Origin: Alphaproteobacteria bacterium
GTDB lineage: Bacteria; Pseudomonadota; Alphaproteobacteria; UBA8366; Aestuariispiraceae
Direction: 5' to 3'
Assembly (NCBI GenBank): GCA_006844765.1
Contig: SPJV01000077.1
Coordinates: 45,602-109,601, forward strand
DNA length: 64,000 nt
Part shown: positions 51,230 through 59,978 of the stretch, in pieces
How positions within the stretch are numbered: the first letter of the stretch is position 1
Layout: the number at the start of each line of letters is the position of its first letter
Made by a program: the position numbers and the translations under genes
Notes under the pieces: generated by a model
What the model was told of the DNA's origin: nothing
The model's input: only the letters and a program-made list of their open reading frames with translations
The model's database searches: none

Positions 51230-52567
51230 ATCGCACGTGAAAGCTTGATGTCGAACGCGCCGGAAGCGCTTATCGAGCAAGTTTCCCGGCCAACCTCAAA
51301 CCGGCTTCTACTGGTCGAAGATTCGAACTTCTTTCAGAATGTGGTGATCCGCGCGATCTCAAAGTCGCTCCCGCATATTAAAATTTCCTCTGCTGCGACG
51401 ATGGCAGAGGCACAAATTCTACTGGAAAACACGCCGGAAGGTTTCTTCCTGGCATTGCTGGACTTAAATCTTCCGGATTCGTCTAATGGTGAGATTGTTG
51501 ACGCGGTGTTGGAATACAACATTCCATCAATCGTATTTACCGGACAATATGATGAGCACATTCGCACCGAGATGCTTGCCCGCAACATTCTTGATTATGT
51601 CATCAAGGATACGCCATCCAGTTTAGACTATATCGTCTCGATGGTTCGGCGGACCTTTTCAAACCGCTTCATCCGCGCCTTGGTGGTCGACGACTCCCGC
51701 ACATCCCGGCACCATCTCACAAATCTGCTCAAACTCTATCAATTTGAGGTTTTATCCGTCGACAACGGCCATGATGCGCTGGAAATGCTGTTGGAAGATA
51801 AATCCATCAAGCTGCTGATAGCTGACCATTACATGCCGAATATGAGCGGTTTTGAATTGATCAACGCGGTTCGACGCAACAGACCGAGACACGAATTGGC
51901 CATCATCGGGGTTTCGGCATCCGGCGGATCGTCGCTTTCTGCGAAGTTCATCAAATATGGCGCGAATGACTTCATCAATAAGCCCTTCATGCGGGAGGAA
52001 TTTTTTTGTCGCGTCACGCAAAACGTCGATTTGTTAGAGAGTATTGAAGCCCTTAAAGACGCGGCGAATATGGATTTCCTGACCGGGTTGCCAAATCGAC
52101 GGCAATTCTTTGAGCTTGGCGAGAGATATCTGGCCCAGGCAAAACGAGACCCAAAATCTGTTATCATCGCCAATTTGGACATCGACTTCTTTAAGAAAGT
52201 CAACGACACCTATGGACATGATGCAGGCGATACTGTCCTCAAAGGTGTCGCGGCCCTTTTGGCGGATGCCCTGCAGCGACCAACAGATATCGCCGCGCGA
52301 ATGGGCGGGGAAGAGTTCGCCTTCTGCGCCTTGGATATGAGCCTTGAAGAGGCAGAGGCTTATTTCAACACGATCCGGTCAAATATCGAAGCAGCAAGTT
52401 TCCACGCTGCCGGTTCAGAGATCAAAGTCACCGTGTCGATTGGTTTGGTCGCTGGTGACAATATTGATAACGCCCATAGTTTGAACAGCCTCCTTAACCT
52501 CGCCGACGAGAAATTATACGACGCGAAAAATGGTGGCCGGAATAAAGTTGTGGCGTCCTCTCTCTAA
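51203..52567 (+). CDS. Double-receiver diguanylate cyclase (PleD-like)
   Basis: Makes cyclic di-GMP. From ATG 51203 (454 aa): first receiver with acidic pair Glu39-Asp40 and phosphoacceptor Asp87; second receiver with Asp163-Asp164 and Asp208 (LLIADHYMP); then a GGDEF domain with active site GGEEF at 368-372 and an RxxD inhibition site at 359-362 (RPTD), five residues before, so it should be product-inhibited. The start codon is duplicated (ATG at 51203 and 51218). Single gene with EamA downstream after 43 nt. The domain order REC-REC-GGDEF matches PleD; no histidine kinase is nearby. Confidence 0.92.
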   Translation: MSDSAMSDTIARESLMSNAPEALIEQVSRPTSNRLLLVEDSNFFQNVVIRAISKSLPHIKISSAATMAEAQILLENTPEGFFLALLDLNLPDSSNGEIVDAVLEYNIPSIVFTGQYDEHIRTEMLARNILDYVIKDTPSSLDYIVSMVRRTFSNRFIRALVVDDSRTSRHHLTNLLKLYQFEVLSVDNGHDALEMLLEDKSIKLLIADHYMPNMSGFELINAVRRNRPRHELAIIGVSASGGSSLSAKFIKYGANDFINKPFMREEFFCRVTQNVDLLESIEALKDAANMDFLTGLPNRRQFFELGERYLAQAKRDPKSVIIANLDIDFFKKVNDTYGHDAGDTVLKGVAALLADALQRPTDIAARMGGEEFAFCALDMSLEEAEAYFNTIRSNIEAASFHAAGSEIKVTVSIGLVAGDNIDNAHSLNSLLNLADEKLYDAKNGGRNKVVASSL

Positions 52568-52610
52568 GGGCAATCTCATCCGCTCCCTATCGTGCGAGAG
52601 GCCAGCTTAG

Positions 52611-53510
52611 GTGCTCAAAGCGTCCCCATTCCTTAGAGGCATCGTCCTCATCCTGCTCGCTGTCTTTCTGTTCGACGTGATGGGGGCAATCGTTAAGCAT
52701 CTGTCGGCGCATTATCCACCACAGCAATTGTCCGTTCTGCGAAATCTATTTGGCCTCATTCCGTCGCTGGTTATCCTTGTGGGAGACCGTAGCTGGCATC
52801 GATCCGGCAGACCCATTCGAATAAGGCAGTGGAAGCTGGGACTTATGCGTGGCGCAATGGTGGCAATCGCCCAACTGTGCTTTTACACAGCATTGCATCA
52901 TATGGCCTTTGCAACCGCATCGACATTGGCCTTTGCCGCCCCGCTATTCATCACCGCCCTTTCAGTACCGGTCCTAGCCGAACGAGTAGGCCCTTGGCGA
53001 TGGACCGCAGTGGTCATCGGGTTTATCGGTATTGTCTTGATTATGCGGCCCGGCAGTGAGGTCTTTTCGATCTACGCCCTGCTTCCGATTGGTGCGGCAT
53101 TCTTCTATGCAGCTTCATCCGTCGCAGTGCGGCGGATGGACCAGGATGTCTCGACAGCGCATGTGAACCTTTATGCGGCTGTCGGAGCCTTCATCGGTGC
53201 CCTGATCCTGCTCCTGACCACAACCACGCCGATCCCCGTAACCTCGGCCATCGATTGGCTTTGGATTATCGGGATGGGAATTGCCGGCGGATGCGCCATC
53301 TTATGTATGATCGGTGCCTACCGCATAACGCGCCCCGCCGATCTGGCACCGTTTGAGTATTTCGGCATTCCTTTCAGCTTCATCCTTGGCTGGCTCGCCT
53401 TCAACGAAGCCCCTGTCGAGCAGCTTTTCCCCGGTGCCCTGCTGATCATCGCAGGCGGGCTCCTCATCGTTTGGCGGGAACGAAGATCAAAGCAGACCAG
53501 AAACCTGTAA
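52611..53510 (+). CDS. EamA/DMT-family transporter
   Basis: A 299-residue inner-membrane protein with ten predicted helices in two EamA halves, for example LILLAVFLFDVMGAIVKHL near the start and AAFFYAASSVAVRRMDQD at the junction. DMT transporters export metabolites such as amino acids or S-adenosylmethionine. GTG 52611 is the start, with a GAGAGG-like site. Convergent with the GGT-like gene. Substrate unknown. Confidence 0.88.
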   Translation: MLKASPFLRGIVLILLAVFLFDVMGAIVKHLSAHYPPQQLSVLRNLFGLIPSLVILVGDRSWHRSGRPIRIRQWKLGLMRGAMVAIAQLCFYTALHHMAFATASTLAFAAPLFITALSVPVLAERVGPWRWTAVVIGFIGIVLIMRPGSEVFSIYALLPIGAAFFYAASSVAVRRMDQDVSTAHVNLYAAVGAFIGALILLLTTTTPIPVTSAIDWLWIIGMGIAGGCAILCMIGAYRITRPADLAPFEYFGIPFSFILGWLAFNEAPVEQLFPGALLIIAGGLLIVWRERRSKQTRNL

Positions 53511-53539
53511 CAACCCCCGTAAAGAGGCGCGCAAAAAGC

Positions 53540-55150
53540 CTACAGCGCGATGGCCATACCATCCCGTCCCGGATCAGCGCCGCCATCCCAGCCCTCATCC
53601 GTCAAACGGATCGCATGGACGCCCGCGAAATGGTGGCTCAAATAACTGCGGCGGGTTTCGTAGCCCATTGATTTCAGATCCGCCTCAACGAAACGCGGGA
53701 TGCGGTTGGTGAGGTCGATCACGTCTGAGGTGACGCAGATCCGCGGCGCGGCGACGGCACTTTCCGCAGACATGCCGAAATCAACGGCATTCAGAATTCC
53801 CTGCAGAACCCCCATGGTGATATAGGTCCCACCCGGCGCGCCAATCATCAGGAAGGGTTTATCATCCCGGAACACCATGGTTGGGCACATGGCGGTGAAG
53901 CGGGCCTTGCCCGGCGCCAGTGACCCGGTCATGCCCGGCCTTGGGTCAAAGACATTCATGCAGCCATTATACATGAAGCCCAACCCGTCCGTAACAACGC
54001 CCGAACTCATGCCCAGCGAATGGGTCATGCTGACGCAATTGCCATCCACATCAACGGCACAGACCTGGGTGGTATCCTTGTTATCAGCACCCTTCCCACC
54101 GAGGCGCGGCACATGGGTTTTCTCACCCGCCTTGATCTTCGCCGCCATCTCCGCCGCATAAGCCTTAGAGGTCAGGCGATCAACGGGAACATCAACGAAG
54201 CGCGGATCGCCAACATGCAGATCCTTATCGACCGTCGCGATCTTCATCGCCTCTGCGACAACACGCAGATATTCGCTCGAGTTATGTCCCATGCCGACGA
54301 GATCGAAATTCTCCAGAATATTGAGCATCTCGATGATCATGATGCCGCCACCGGGCGGATGGTTCGTGGTGATCCGATGTCCCCGATAGCTGCCTTCCAG
54401 CGGCGCCAGTTCCTCAGGCGCCACAGACTCCAGATCCGCTTTGCGCAATAGACCGCCATTGGCACGCATATCCGCATCAATCTGATCGGCGATCTCTCCA
54501 TGATAGAAAACATCGCTTCCGCCTGCTGCGATCCGGCGATAGGTCGCGCCCATATCGGGGTTCTTCAGAATCTCACCCGGTGTGCGAAGCGTGCCATCCG
54601 GCTTCACATAGATCTTCGCGGTCGCCGGGAAGTCCGTCAGCCGCCGTGAATGCACGACCCGCCCTGCCCCTTCGACCAGGTTCCAATAATAGGCAACATG
54701 GGGGCGAACCATGAAGCCTTGCTCGCAGTAATGAATGGCGGCTTCCATCACTTGGCCGAGCGAGCGCGTTCCCCATTTCTCCAAAGCGGTGGCATAGGCC
54801 TTCAAGCTGTTGGGCGTGGTGATTGACTGATAGCCGATGTCATTCACCTCCCCTTCCAGATTGAACCCGAACCCATCTTCCGATTCATAGAGCAGGAGAT
54901 CCTGCCACATATCTTCCGTTACCGAGGCGGGGCAGCGGCCATGGAAATCCAGGCTCGCATGGACGCCCTGTCCCGGCATCAGAACCTGAAAGGAACCGAA
55001 GCCGGCAATGCCGCTCATTTGCGGATCTACTGCCGTTTGGACAAGCGCTGCAGCGATTGCGCCATCGATGGCATTGCCACCATCACGAATGACGAGCGCA
55101 CCCGCCTCCGCAGCCTCCGGCTGAGCCGCCGAAACCATTCCTCGTGCCAT
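53540..55150 (-). CDS. Gamma-glutamyltransferase-family protein, cytoplasmic
   Basis: A 536-residue Ntn-hydrolase of the GGT superfamily without a signal peptide. It has the GGT features AGALVIRDGGNAIDGAIAAALVQTAVDPQMSGIAG-like start, NHPPGGG, and the processing site TTQVCAVD (nucleophile Thr360 from ATG 55150), then GAPGGTYITMGV. In this protein the usual TTH at the site is TTQ, as in a divergent subgroup rather than the glutathione-degrading enzymes. Substrate may be a gamma-glutamyl amide or an acyl-homologue. It is divergent, 80 nt away, from the TMADH-like flavoprotein, so they may share regulation. Confidence 0.85.
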   Translation of the reverse strand: MARGMVSAAQPEAAEAGALVIRDGGNAIDGAIAAALVQTAVDPQMSGIAGFGSFQVLMPGQGVHASLDFHGRCPASVTEDMWQDLLLYESEDGFGFNLEGEVNDIGYQSITTPNSLKAYATALEKWGTRSLGQVMEAAIHYCEQGFMVRPHVAYYWNLVEGAGRVVHSRRLTDFPATAKIYVKPDGTLRTPGEILKNPDMGATYRRIAAGGSDVFYHGEIADQIDADMRANGGLLRKADLESVAPEELAPLEGSYRGHRITTNHPPGGGIMIIEMLNILENFDLVGMGHNSSEYLRVVAEAMKIATVDKDLHVGDPRFVDVPVDRLTSKAYAAEMAAKIKAGEKTHVPRLGGKGADNKDTTQVCAVDVDGNCVSMTHSLGMSSGVVTDGLGFMYNGCMNVFDPRPGMTGSLAPGKARFTAMCPTMVFRDDKPFLMIGAPGGTYITMGVLQGILNAVDFGMSAESAVAAPRICVTSDVIDLTNRIPRFVEADLKSMGYETRRSYLSHHFAGVHAIRLTDEGWDGGADPGRDGMAIAL

Positions 55151-55224
55151 TTCAATCCCCACCAGCTTGATTGGTTACCCTTCCGGCAGCATGATCCAAT
55201 CAGAGACCTCCTGCAAGAAAGACA

Positions 55225-57270
55225 ATGATCATGTCCCGCGACCCCCGCCACGATATCCTATTCGAACCAGTCCAGATCGGGCCGAAGGTCGCCAGGAACC
55301 GCTTTTATCAAGTCCCCCATTGTAATGGCATGGGTTATCGCTATCCCCGGTCACTGGCAGCGATGCGCGGTGTGAAGGCCGAAGGCGGCTGGGCCGTCGT
55401 TTGTACGGAGGAGGTTGAAATCCATCCCTCGACAGAGGTAATGCCGGCGAATGAAGGGCGCCTCTGGGCCGATGAGGATATTTCCTACCACGCGCTGACG
55501 GTCGAAGCGATCCAGGCTCATGGCAGCCTTGCGGGGATCGAACTGGTCCACCAAGGTCCCACCACAAAGAACCGATACTCCCGTATCCCCCCCATGGGGC
55601 CAAGCGCTCGGGCGATTGCCGGTACCAATTCGCTGCAGGCTCGCACCATGGACCGCGCGGATATCAAGGCGTTGCGCGGCTGGTATCGCGACGCGGCCTT
55701 ACGCGCCAGGCAGGCAGGCTATGACCTGATCTATGTCTATGCCGGCCATGACCTCAGCATCCTGCAGCATTTCCTGTCGCGGAAATGGAATGACCGAACG
55801 GATGAGTATGGCGGGTCGATTGAAAACAGGGTTCGGCTCTTTCGGGAAGTTCTGGAAGAGACGAAGGAAGCCGTCGGGCATGAGATGGCGGTCGCCGTCC
55901 GCTTTGCGGTTGATGAGTTACAAGGCCCGGAAGGCATCACCCATGATGGCGACGGTCGCGCCGTGGTCGAGTTGCTGTCGGAACTGCCTGACCTTTGGGA
56001 CGTAAACATCTCCGACTGGCCGAATGACAGCCAAACCGCCCGTTTCGCCCCCGATGAAGGGTACCAGGACGACTATATCCGCTTCGTGAAACAGGTGACC
56101 GGTAAACCGGTCGTCGGGGTTGGGCGCTACACCTCGCCTGACGGGATGGCGAAGCGCGTGCGGGACGGGTTGTTGGATTTCATCGGTGCCGCCCGCCCGT
56201 CGATTGCCGATCCTTTCCTGCCGAAAAAGATCGAGGAAGGCCGCCTGGAAGACATCCGCGAATGCATCGGTTGTAACATCTGCGTATCCGGCGATAACGA
56301 GAATGTCCCCTATCGCTGTACCCAAAACCCGACTGTCGGTGAGGAATGGCGGCGTGAGTGGCATCCAGAAAAGATCGCCATGAAAACGACCAATGAACCG
56401 GTGCTCGTCGTCGGTGCGGGACCGGCAGGCCTGGAATGCGCGATGCAGCTTTCCAAGCGCGGATATCCCGTAACCCTGGCGGAGGCATCATCGGAGCTGG
56501 GCGGGCGCGTCACGAAGGAAGCGAAGCTGCCCGGCCTCGCCTCCTATATCCGCGTGCGGGACTACCGTGTGCAATATCTACAGGTCCAGGCGAATGTTGA
56601 GCTTTACCTCGAAAGTCCTCTGACCGCTGAGGATATCGCCGACATGGAAGTCCCCCATGTCTATCTTGCCACCGGTGCCAATTGGCGGCGCGACGCGGTC
56701 GGCAGCTCTCTTCGTCATCCTTTGGAGGGCTTGAGCAATCACACAGTCTTCAGCCCTGACGACATTATGGCCGGAGTTTCCGTATCCGGCCGGGTCGTCG
56801 TCTATGACGATGATAACTACTATCTGGGCGGTGTAATCGCAGAGAAACTGCTGGATGCCGGCTGCTCCGTCACCATCGTGACCAGCAACCCCATCATTTC
56901 GCAATGGACGGAGCTCACCATGGAGCAGCATCGGGTGCAAAAGCGCCTGATAGAGAAAGGGGCAACCCTCACCGTATCAAAACGCCTTGTTCGACTGGAG
57001 GAAGGCTGCGCGGTGACCGCCTGTGTCTTCACGGGTCAGGAAGAAAGAATTGCAGCCGATGTCCTGGTGCCGGTGACTGAGCGCCTTCCAGAAGACAGCC
57101 TGTTTGCCGGACTTCAAGACGCTGACCTGAAGACCCTGAAATGCATCGGCGATGCCTTCGCCCCGGCATCCATCGCCGCTGCGGTCTATTCCGGCCATCT
57201 GGCCGCCAGACGTCATGAGGTTGAAGGAGAGGACCTGCAGGTCTTCAAAACCGAACGGGTTACTGTGTAA
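55225..57270 (+). CDS. Trimethylamine/dimethylamine-dehydrogenase-like flavoprotein with altered pocket
   Basis: An old-yellow-enzyme plus pyridine-nucleotide-disulphide-like protein of 681 residues, closely like trimethylamine dehydrogenase. NRFYQVPHC holds Cys33, aligned with the cysteine that binds FMN covalently in TMADH (Cys30). A [4Fe-4S] cluster is likely from Cys347, Cys350, Cys353 and Cys365. Tyr60 and Trp355 of the TMADH aromatic bowl correspond to Glu63 and Asp357, so trimethylamine is unlikely as substrate. The C-terminal half carries the VLVVGAGPAGLECAMQ ADP/FAD-binding motif. Divergent from the GGT-like gene. A secondary or quaternary amine demethylation is likely; the substrate is not known. 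Confidence 0.9.
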   Translation: MIMSRDPRHDILFEPVQIGPKVARNRFYQVPHCNGMGYRYPRSLAAMRGVKAEGGWAVVCTEEVEIHPSTEVMPANEGRLWADEDISYHALTVEAIQAHGSLAGIELVHQGPTTKNRYSRIPPMGPSARAIAGTNSLQARTMDRADIKALRGWYRDAALRARQAGYDLIYVYAGHDLSILQHFLSRKWNDRTDEYGGSIENRVRLFREVLEETKEAVGHEMAVAVRFAVDELQGPEGITHDGDGRAVVELLSELPDLWDVNISDWPNDSQTARFAPDEGYQDDYIRFVKQVTGKPVVGVGRYTSPDGMAKRVRDGLLDFIGAARPSIADPFLPKKIEEGRLEDIRECIGCNICVSGDNENVPYRCTQNPTVGEEWRREWHPEKIAMKTTNEPVLVVGAGPAGLECAMQLSKRGYPVTLAEASSELGGRVTKEAKLPGLASYIRVRDYRVQYLQVQANVELYLESPLTAEDIADMEVPHVYLATGANWRRDAVGSSLRHPLEGLSNHTVFSPDDIMAGVSVSGRVVVYDDDNYYLGGVIAEKLLDAGCSVTIVTSNPIISQWTELTMEQHRVQKRLIEKGATLTVSKRLVRLEEGCAVTACVFTGQEERIAADVLVPVTERLPEDSLFAGLQDADLKTLKCIGDAFAPASIAAAVYSGHLAARRHEVEGEDLQVFKTERVTV

Positions 57271-57304
57271 AGGCTTACCGCCTTAAAGCTTACTGTCTAA
57301 AAGC
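57260..57304. repeat. Three degenerate 15-bp units after the flavoprotein stop codon
   Basis: TTACTGTGTAAAGGC (57260), TTACCGCCTTAAAGC (57275) and TTACTGTCTAAAAGC (57290). The first contains the stop codon (57268-57270); the period of 15 puts TAA of the third copy in the same frame. Confidence 0.82.
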
Positions 57305-57313
57305 GGCGAGCGA

Positions 57314-58156
57314 TTATAACGTCGAAGCAAGTCCGGCCAGCCAGTCGCCAACCGCCTTGATGCGCGCCAATCCTCGCAAATCAGGATGGGTAATCAGCCA
57401 TAGCTCCCGAGACAGAACCGGGATCTCATTGCCCATTCTCTGTAGGCCGGGCTCTGCCGAACCAACAGACAGCGGCAGGAGTGCCTTGCCGAGGCCGGCT
57501 TTTACACAGGCGATCAACCCTTCCGCATCATTCACCGAAACAGGCGCCACATCACCGTCCTGCCCACGCATCCACTTATGTTGCGGAAGGTCTGCGAAAC
57601 CGTCGTCATAGTGAATCCAGGAAAGGGGCTCTGCCGCTGATACACCGGCAAACACAGCATAGTCCAAAGAGCCTACCTTACGCGCAATGGAACGCGTCTC
57701 GCGGCTCGGGCGCGCCAGGCGAAGCGCAATATCCGCCTCCCGCTTTGTCAGACTGAAGTCACGCGCATCCGCAACCAGTTCCACCCGCAGGTCCGGAAAG
57801 CGGGAAAGCAGTTCCGGCAAGGCAGGGGCGACGACCTTATGCGCAAGCACCGGAACCATCGTCACCCGAACCGTTCCCGCGACAGCCGTATCAACCCCAG
57901 ACACGGCTTCCGTCAGCGCTTGAGCTTCCAACTCCATCCGTTCGGCAGCAAAGACCGCCTGACGCCCAGCTTCAGTTGCCGTCAACCGCCCCTCCGTTCG
58001 CTCAAACAACTGTGCTTCAAGCACCGCCTCCAACCGCCGGAGACGCCGCGCAACAGTTGTCTCATTCACCCCGAGCCGCTGTGCCGCCGCTGAGAGCGCA
58101 TAGGAGCGTGAAAGCGCCAGAACATAGCGAAGGTCTGCCCAATCCAGTTCCTGCAT
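57314..58156 (-). CDS. LysR-family transcriptional regulator
   Basis: A 280-residue regulator. The N-terminal winged helix-turn-helix (LDWADLRYVLALSRSYALSAAAQRLGVNETTVARRLRRLE, read here as separate parts) is followed by the LysR effector-binding domain. It lies between the convergent flavoprotein gene and the divergent YCII gene, which is the likeliest target, 91 nt away. The ATG at 58156 gives MQELDWADLRY, a normal LysR start; 58168 is possible. The spacer to YCII has the near-perfect inverted pair TGATCTGCA (58188-58196) / TGCACATCA (58219-58227), a candidate binding site. Confidence 0.9.
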   Translation of the reverse strand: MQELDWADLRYVLALSRSYALSAAAQRLGVNETTVARRLRRLEAVLEAQLFERTEGRLTATEAGRQAVFAAERMELEAQALTEAVSGVDTAVAGTVRVTMVPVLAHKVVAPALPELLSRFPDLRVELVADARDFSLTKREADIALRLARPSRETRSIARKVGSLDYAVFAGVSAAEPLSWIHYDDGFADLPQHKWMRGQDGDVAPVSVNDAEGLIACVKAGLGKALLPLSVGSAEPGLQRMGNEIPVLSRELWLITHPDLRGLARIKAVGDWLAGLASTL

Positions 58157-58247
58157 TTTTGCCACCACTGTCCGAAAAATTACTTAATGATCTGCATTTT
58201 TACACATTCTATATCAATTGCACATCATTGAACTTAAGGAGAAAACC

Positions 58248-58547
58248 ATGCGTTACGTCATCCAATTTCACGACAATCCGGACATGGCAGACATGCGCCA
58301 AAAATACATGGCGGATCACCTGAATTTTCTGGAACAGAACGCGGATGCCATCCTAGCCGCAGGGCCTTTGAACGATGCACAGACTTCAGAACCCGCAGGC
58401 GGTCTATGGATTGTCGAAGCATCCCAGACGGCAGATGTGCAATCCCTTATCGAGACGGATCCATTCTGGCCGACAGGGCTAAGGCAGTCCGTCAAAATTC
58501 TGGTGTGGAACCGCGTCTTCGCGGCGGGGAAGCGGATGACCGGCTAG
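58248..58547 (+). CDS. YCII-domain protein
   Basis: YciI-related small protein of 99 residues. It begins MRYVIQFHDNPD, has a His-Asp-like pair (ADHLNFL) and GPLND followed by GGLWIVEA, as in the family, which includes dechlorinases and muconolactone-like enzymes as well as proteins of unknown role. ATG 58248 follows GGAG at 6 nt. It is divergent from the LysR gene, which probably controls it. Confidence 0.85.
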   Translation: MRYVIQFHDNPDMADMRQKYMADHLNFLEQNADAILAAGPLNDAQTSEPAGGLWIVEASQTADVQSLIETDPFWPTGLRQSVKILVWNRVFAAGKRMTG

Positions 58548-58656
58548 GGTTGTTAAACGCGGATATACCCCCTGCCCGAGGCGATTAGACTTTATCTTTT
58601 GCAAAACACACATGCCTCAAAACAGGCGCGCAGATCAATTGCGCATGAGTTTATCT

Positions 58657-59151
58657 CTAGTTTTGGGGAGAAATAATAAAGGCTTCAATAACATGGGTGG
58701 TTTTGTCACCCTGTTCTGACAAAGGCATCTCTAGATAACTGACCTTAAAACTTTCGAACCTATCTTTGATAATGCTCGTTTTAAGAGAGAAATACATACT
58801 TCTGCAACACATCTCAAAAAATTCTTCAGCAACGCCATCCTCTTTTGAGATTTCAATCATATGATCGCGAGTGACATTCGTCATCGTGCGGCCCATGAGT
58901 TGATCAAATTGAACGCCAGAAAGGCGCACCTTATAATCAAAGGGGTCAAAACTAACATCATAGATAGCCAATTGACCGTGCCAGCCTCGAAAATCAAAGA
59001 ACTCGAAATCTGACCAAGCGGGCACACGGCGACCTTGCAACTTCGATTGCCATTTTTCGATCAAGCTCGCGAATGGAAAAAGTTCCGACGAAATCTCACG
59101 CGTATCAAAATAACTGAAACTACAGTTGTTTAACTTTCGCCAAACAGTCAT
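58657..59151 (-). CDS. PAS-like protein of unknown function
   Basis: A 164-residue cytoplasmic protein. The pattern (aromatic N terminus, LIEKWQSKLQGRRVPAWSDFEFFDFRGWHGQLAIYDVSFDPFDYKVRLSG, GRTMTNVT, EEFFEMC near 107-114) resembles the small PAS-like proteins common in Rhodospirillales. Its codons are notably more A/T-rich than its neighbours, with many AAA, TTT and ATA. It is alone on the minus strand. Sensory partner unknown. Confidence 0.65.
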   Translation of the reverse strand: MTVWRKLNNCSFSYFDTREISSELFPFASLIEKWQSKLQGRRVPAWSDFEFFDFRGWHGQLAIYDVSFDPFDYKVRLSGVQFDQLMGRTMTNVTRDHMIEISKEDGVAEEFFEMCCRSMYFSLKTSIIKDRFESFKVSYLEMPLSEQGDKTTHVIEAFIISPQN

Positions 59152-59255
59152 GCCCTATGTCTCCCAAGTCACAGCATGTCATTGCACATTCCTTCCCACC
59201 AAGTTGCGGATTGTGCCTAGCATGACTCTCGAAACTGTGTAGAACAATTATCGCA

Positions 59256-59978
59256 ATGGGTATTCAAAACAGGACAAAAGCCGTGCTGAAAGAAAAAGTA
59301 ATTGTCATTACACATGCAGACCATTTCGTCGGTCCAGTGACGTCTCAGGTTCTGGCCTCCCATGGCGCGACCGTGATCTGCCATGGCGGGGGTGCACAAG
59401 AAGGCGTTCACCACGCGCAGGCGCAATCACCGGAAGACCTGATTGCAGAAGTGATCGAAGCCCATGGCAGGATCGATGCCCTGATCTGCAACGACGCTTT
59501 CCCGGCCGAACGGGCACCTGTGGATGAAGCAGCACCTGAGCAAATGCGAAATGCGCTTGAGGCCCTGGTCGAATGGCCCTTTCGCGTGATCGGCCAAACC
59601 GTCCCGCATATGAAGGCCGCCGGAAAGGGCAAGATCATCATGGTGACATCAGCCGCGCCGATCCGGGGCCTTGCCAATTACGCAATCTATGCAACGGCAC
59701 GAGGGGCAGGAAACAGCATGGTAAAATCGTTGTCGCTTGAGCTTGCGCGCCACAACATTCAAATCAACGCAATCGCCCCAAACTATATCGAAAACCCGAC
59801 CTACTTCCCGCCGGAACTGCTGGCGAATGAAACCGCGATGGCCAAGATGCTCTCTAACATTCCGGCCAAGCGGTTAGGAAAACCGGAAGAAGTTGCTGAG
59901 ACCATCGCCTTCTTTGCCTCAGAGAAATGCGGCTATATCACCGGCCATGTCCTCCCGATTTCCGGCGGCTGGGCCTAG
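59256..59978 (+). CDS. Halohydrin dehalogenase (SDR-related)
   Basis: A 240-residue SDR-fold enzyme lacking the cofactor-binding Gly-rich loop. In its place, T-x4-F-x-G is present (Thr19, Phe24, Gly26 in THADHFVG), the halide/nucleophile-site signature of halohydrin dehalogenases. The catalytic triad is S-x12-Y-x3-R (Ser132, Tyr145, Arg149), with Arg in place of the Lys of true reductases. These two signatures define the family, which converts vicinal halohydrins to epoxides. The start is ATG 59256; GTG 59283 with AGGA upstream is possible. Convergent with the cyclotransferase gene, overlapping by 4 nt. Confidence 0.85.
   Translation: MGIQNRTKAVLKEKVIVITHADHFVGPVTSQVLASHGATVICHGGGAQEGVHHAQAQSPEDLIAEVIEAHGRIDALICNDAFPAERAPVDEAAPEQMRNALEALVEWPFRVIGQTVPHMKAAGKGKIIMVTSAAPIRGLANYAIYATARGAGNSMVKSLSLELARHNIQINAIAPNYIENPTYFPPELLANETAMAKMLSNIPAKRLGKPEEVAETIAFFASEKCGYITGHVLPISGGWA

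Noticed and set aside
12952..55150. The two GGT-family genes as a recent duplication
   Set aside because: They differ in export signal, processing-site context (TTH against TTQ) and length, so they belong to different subgroups.
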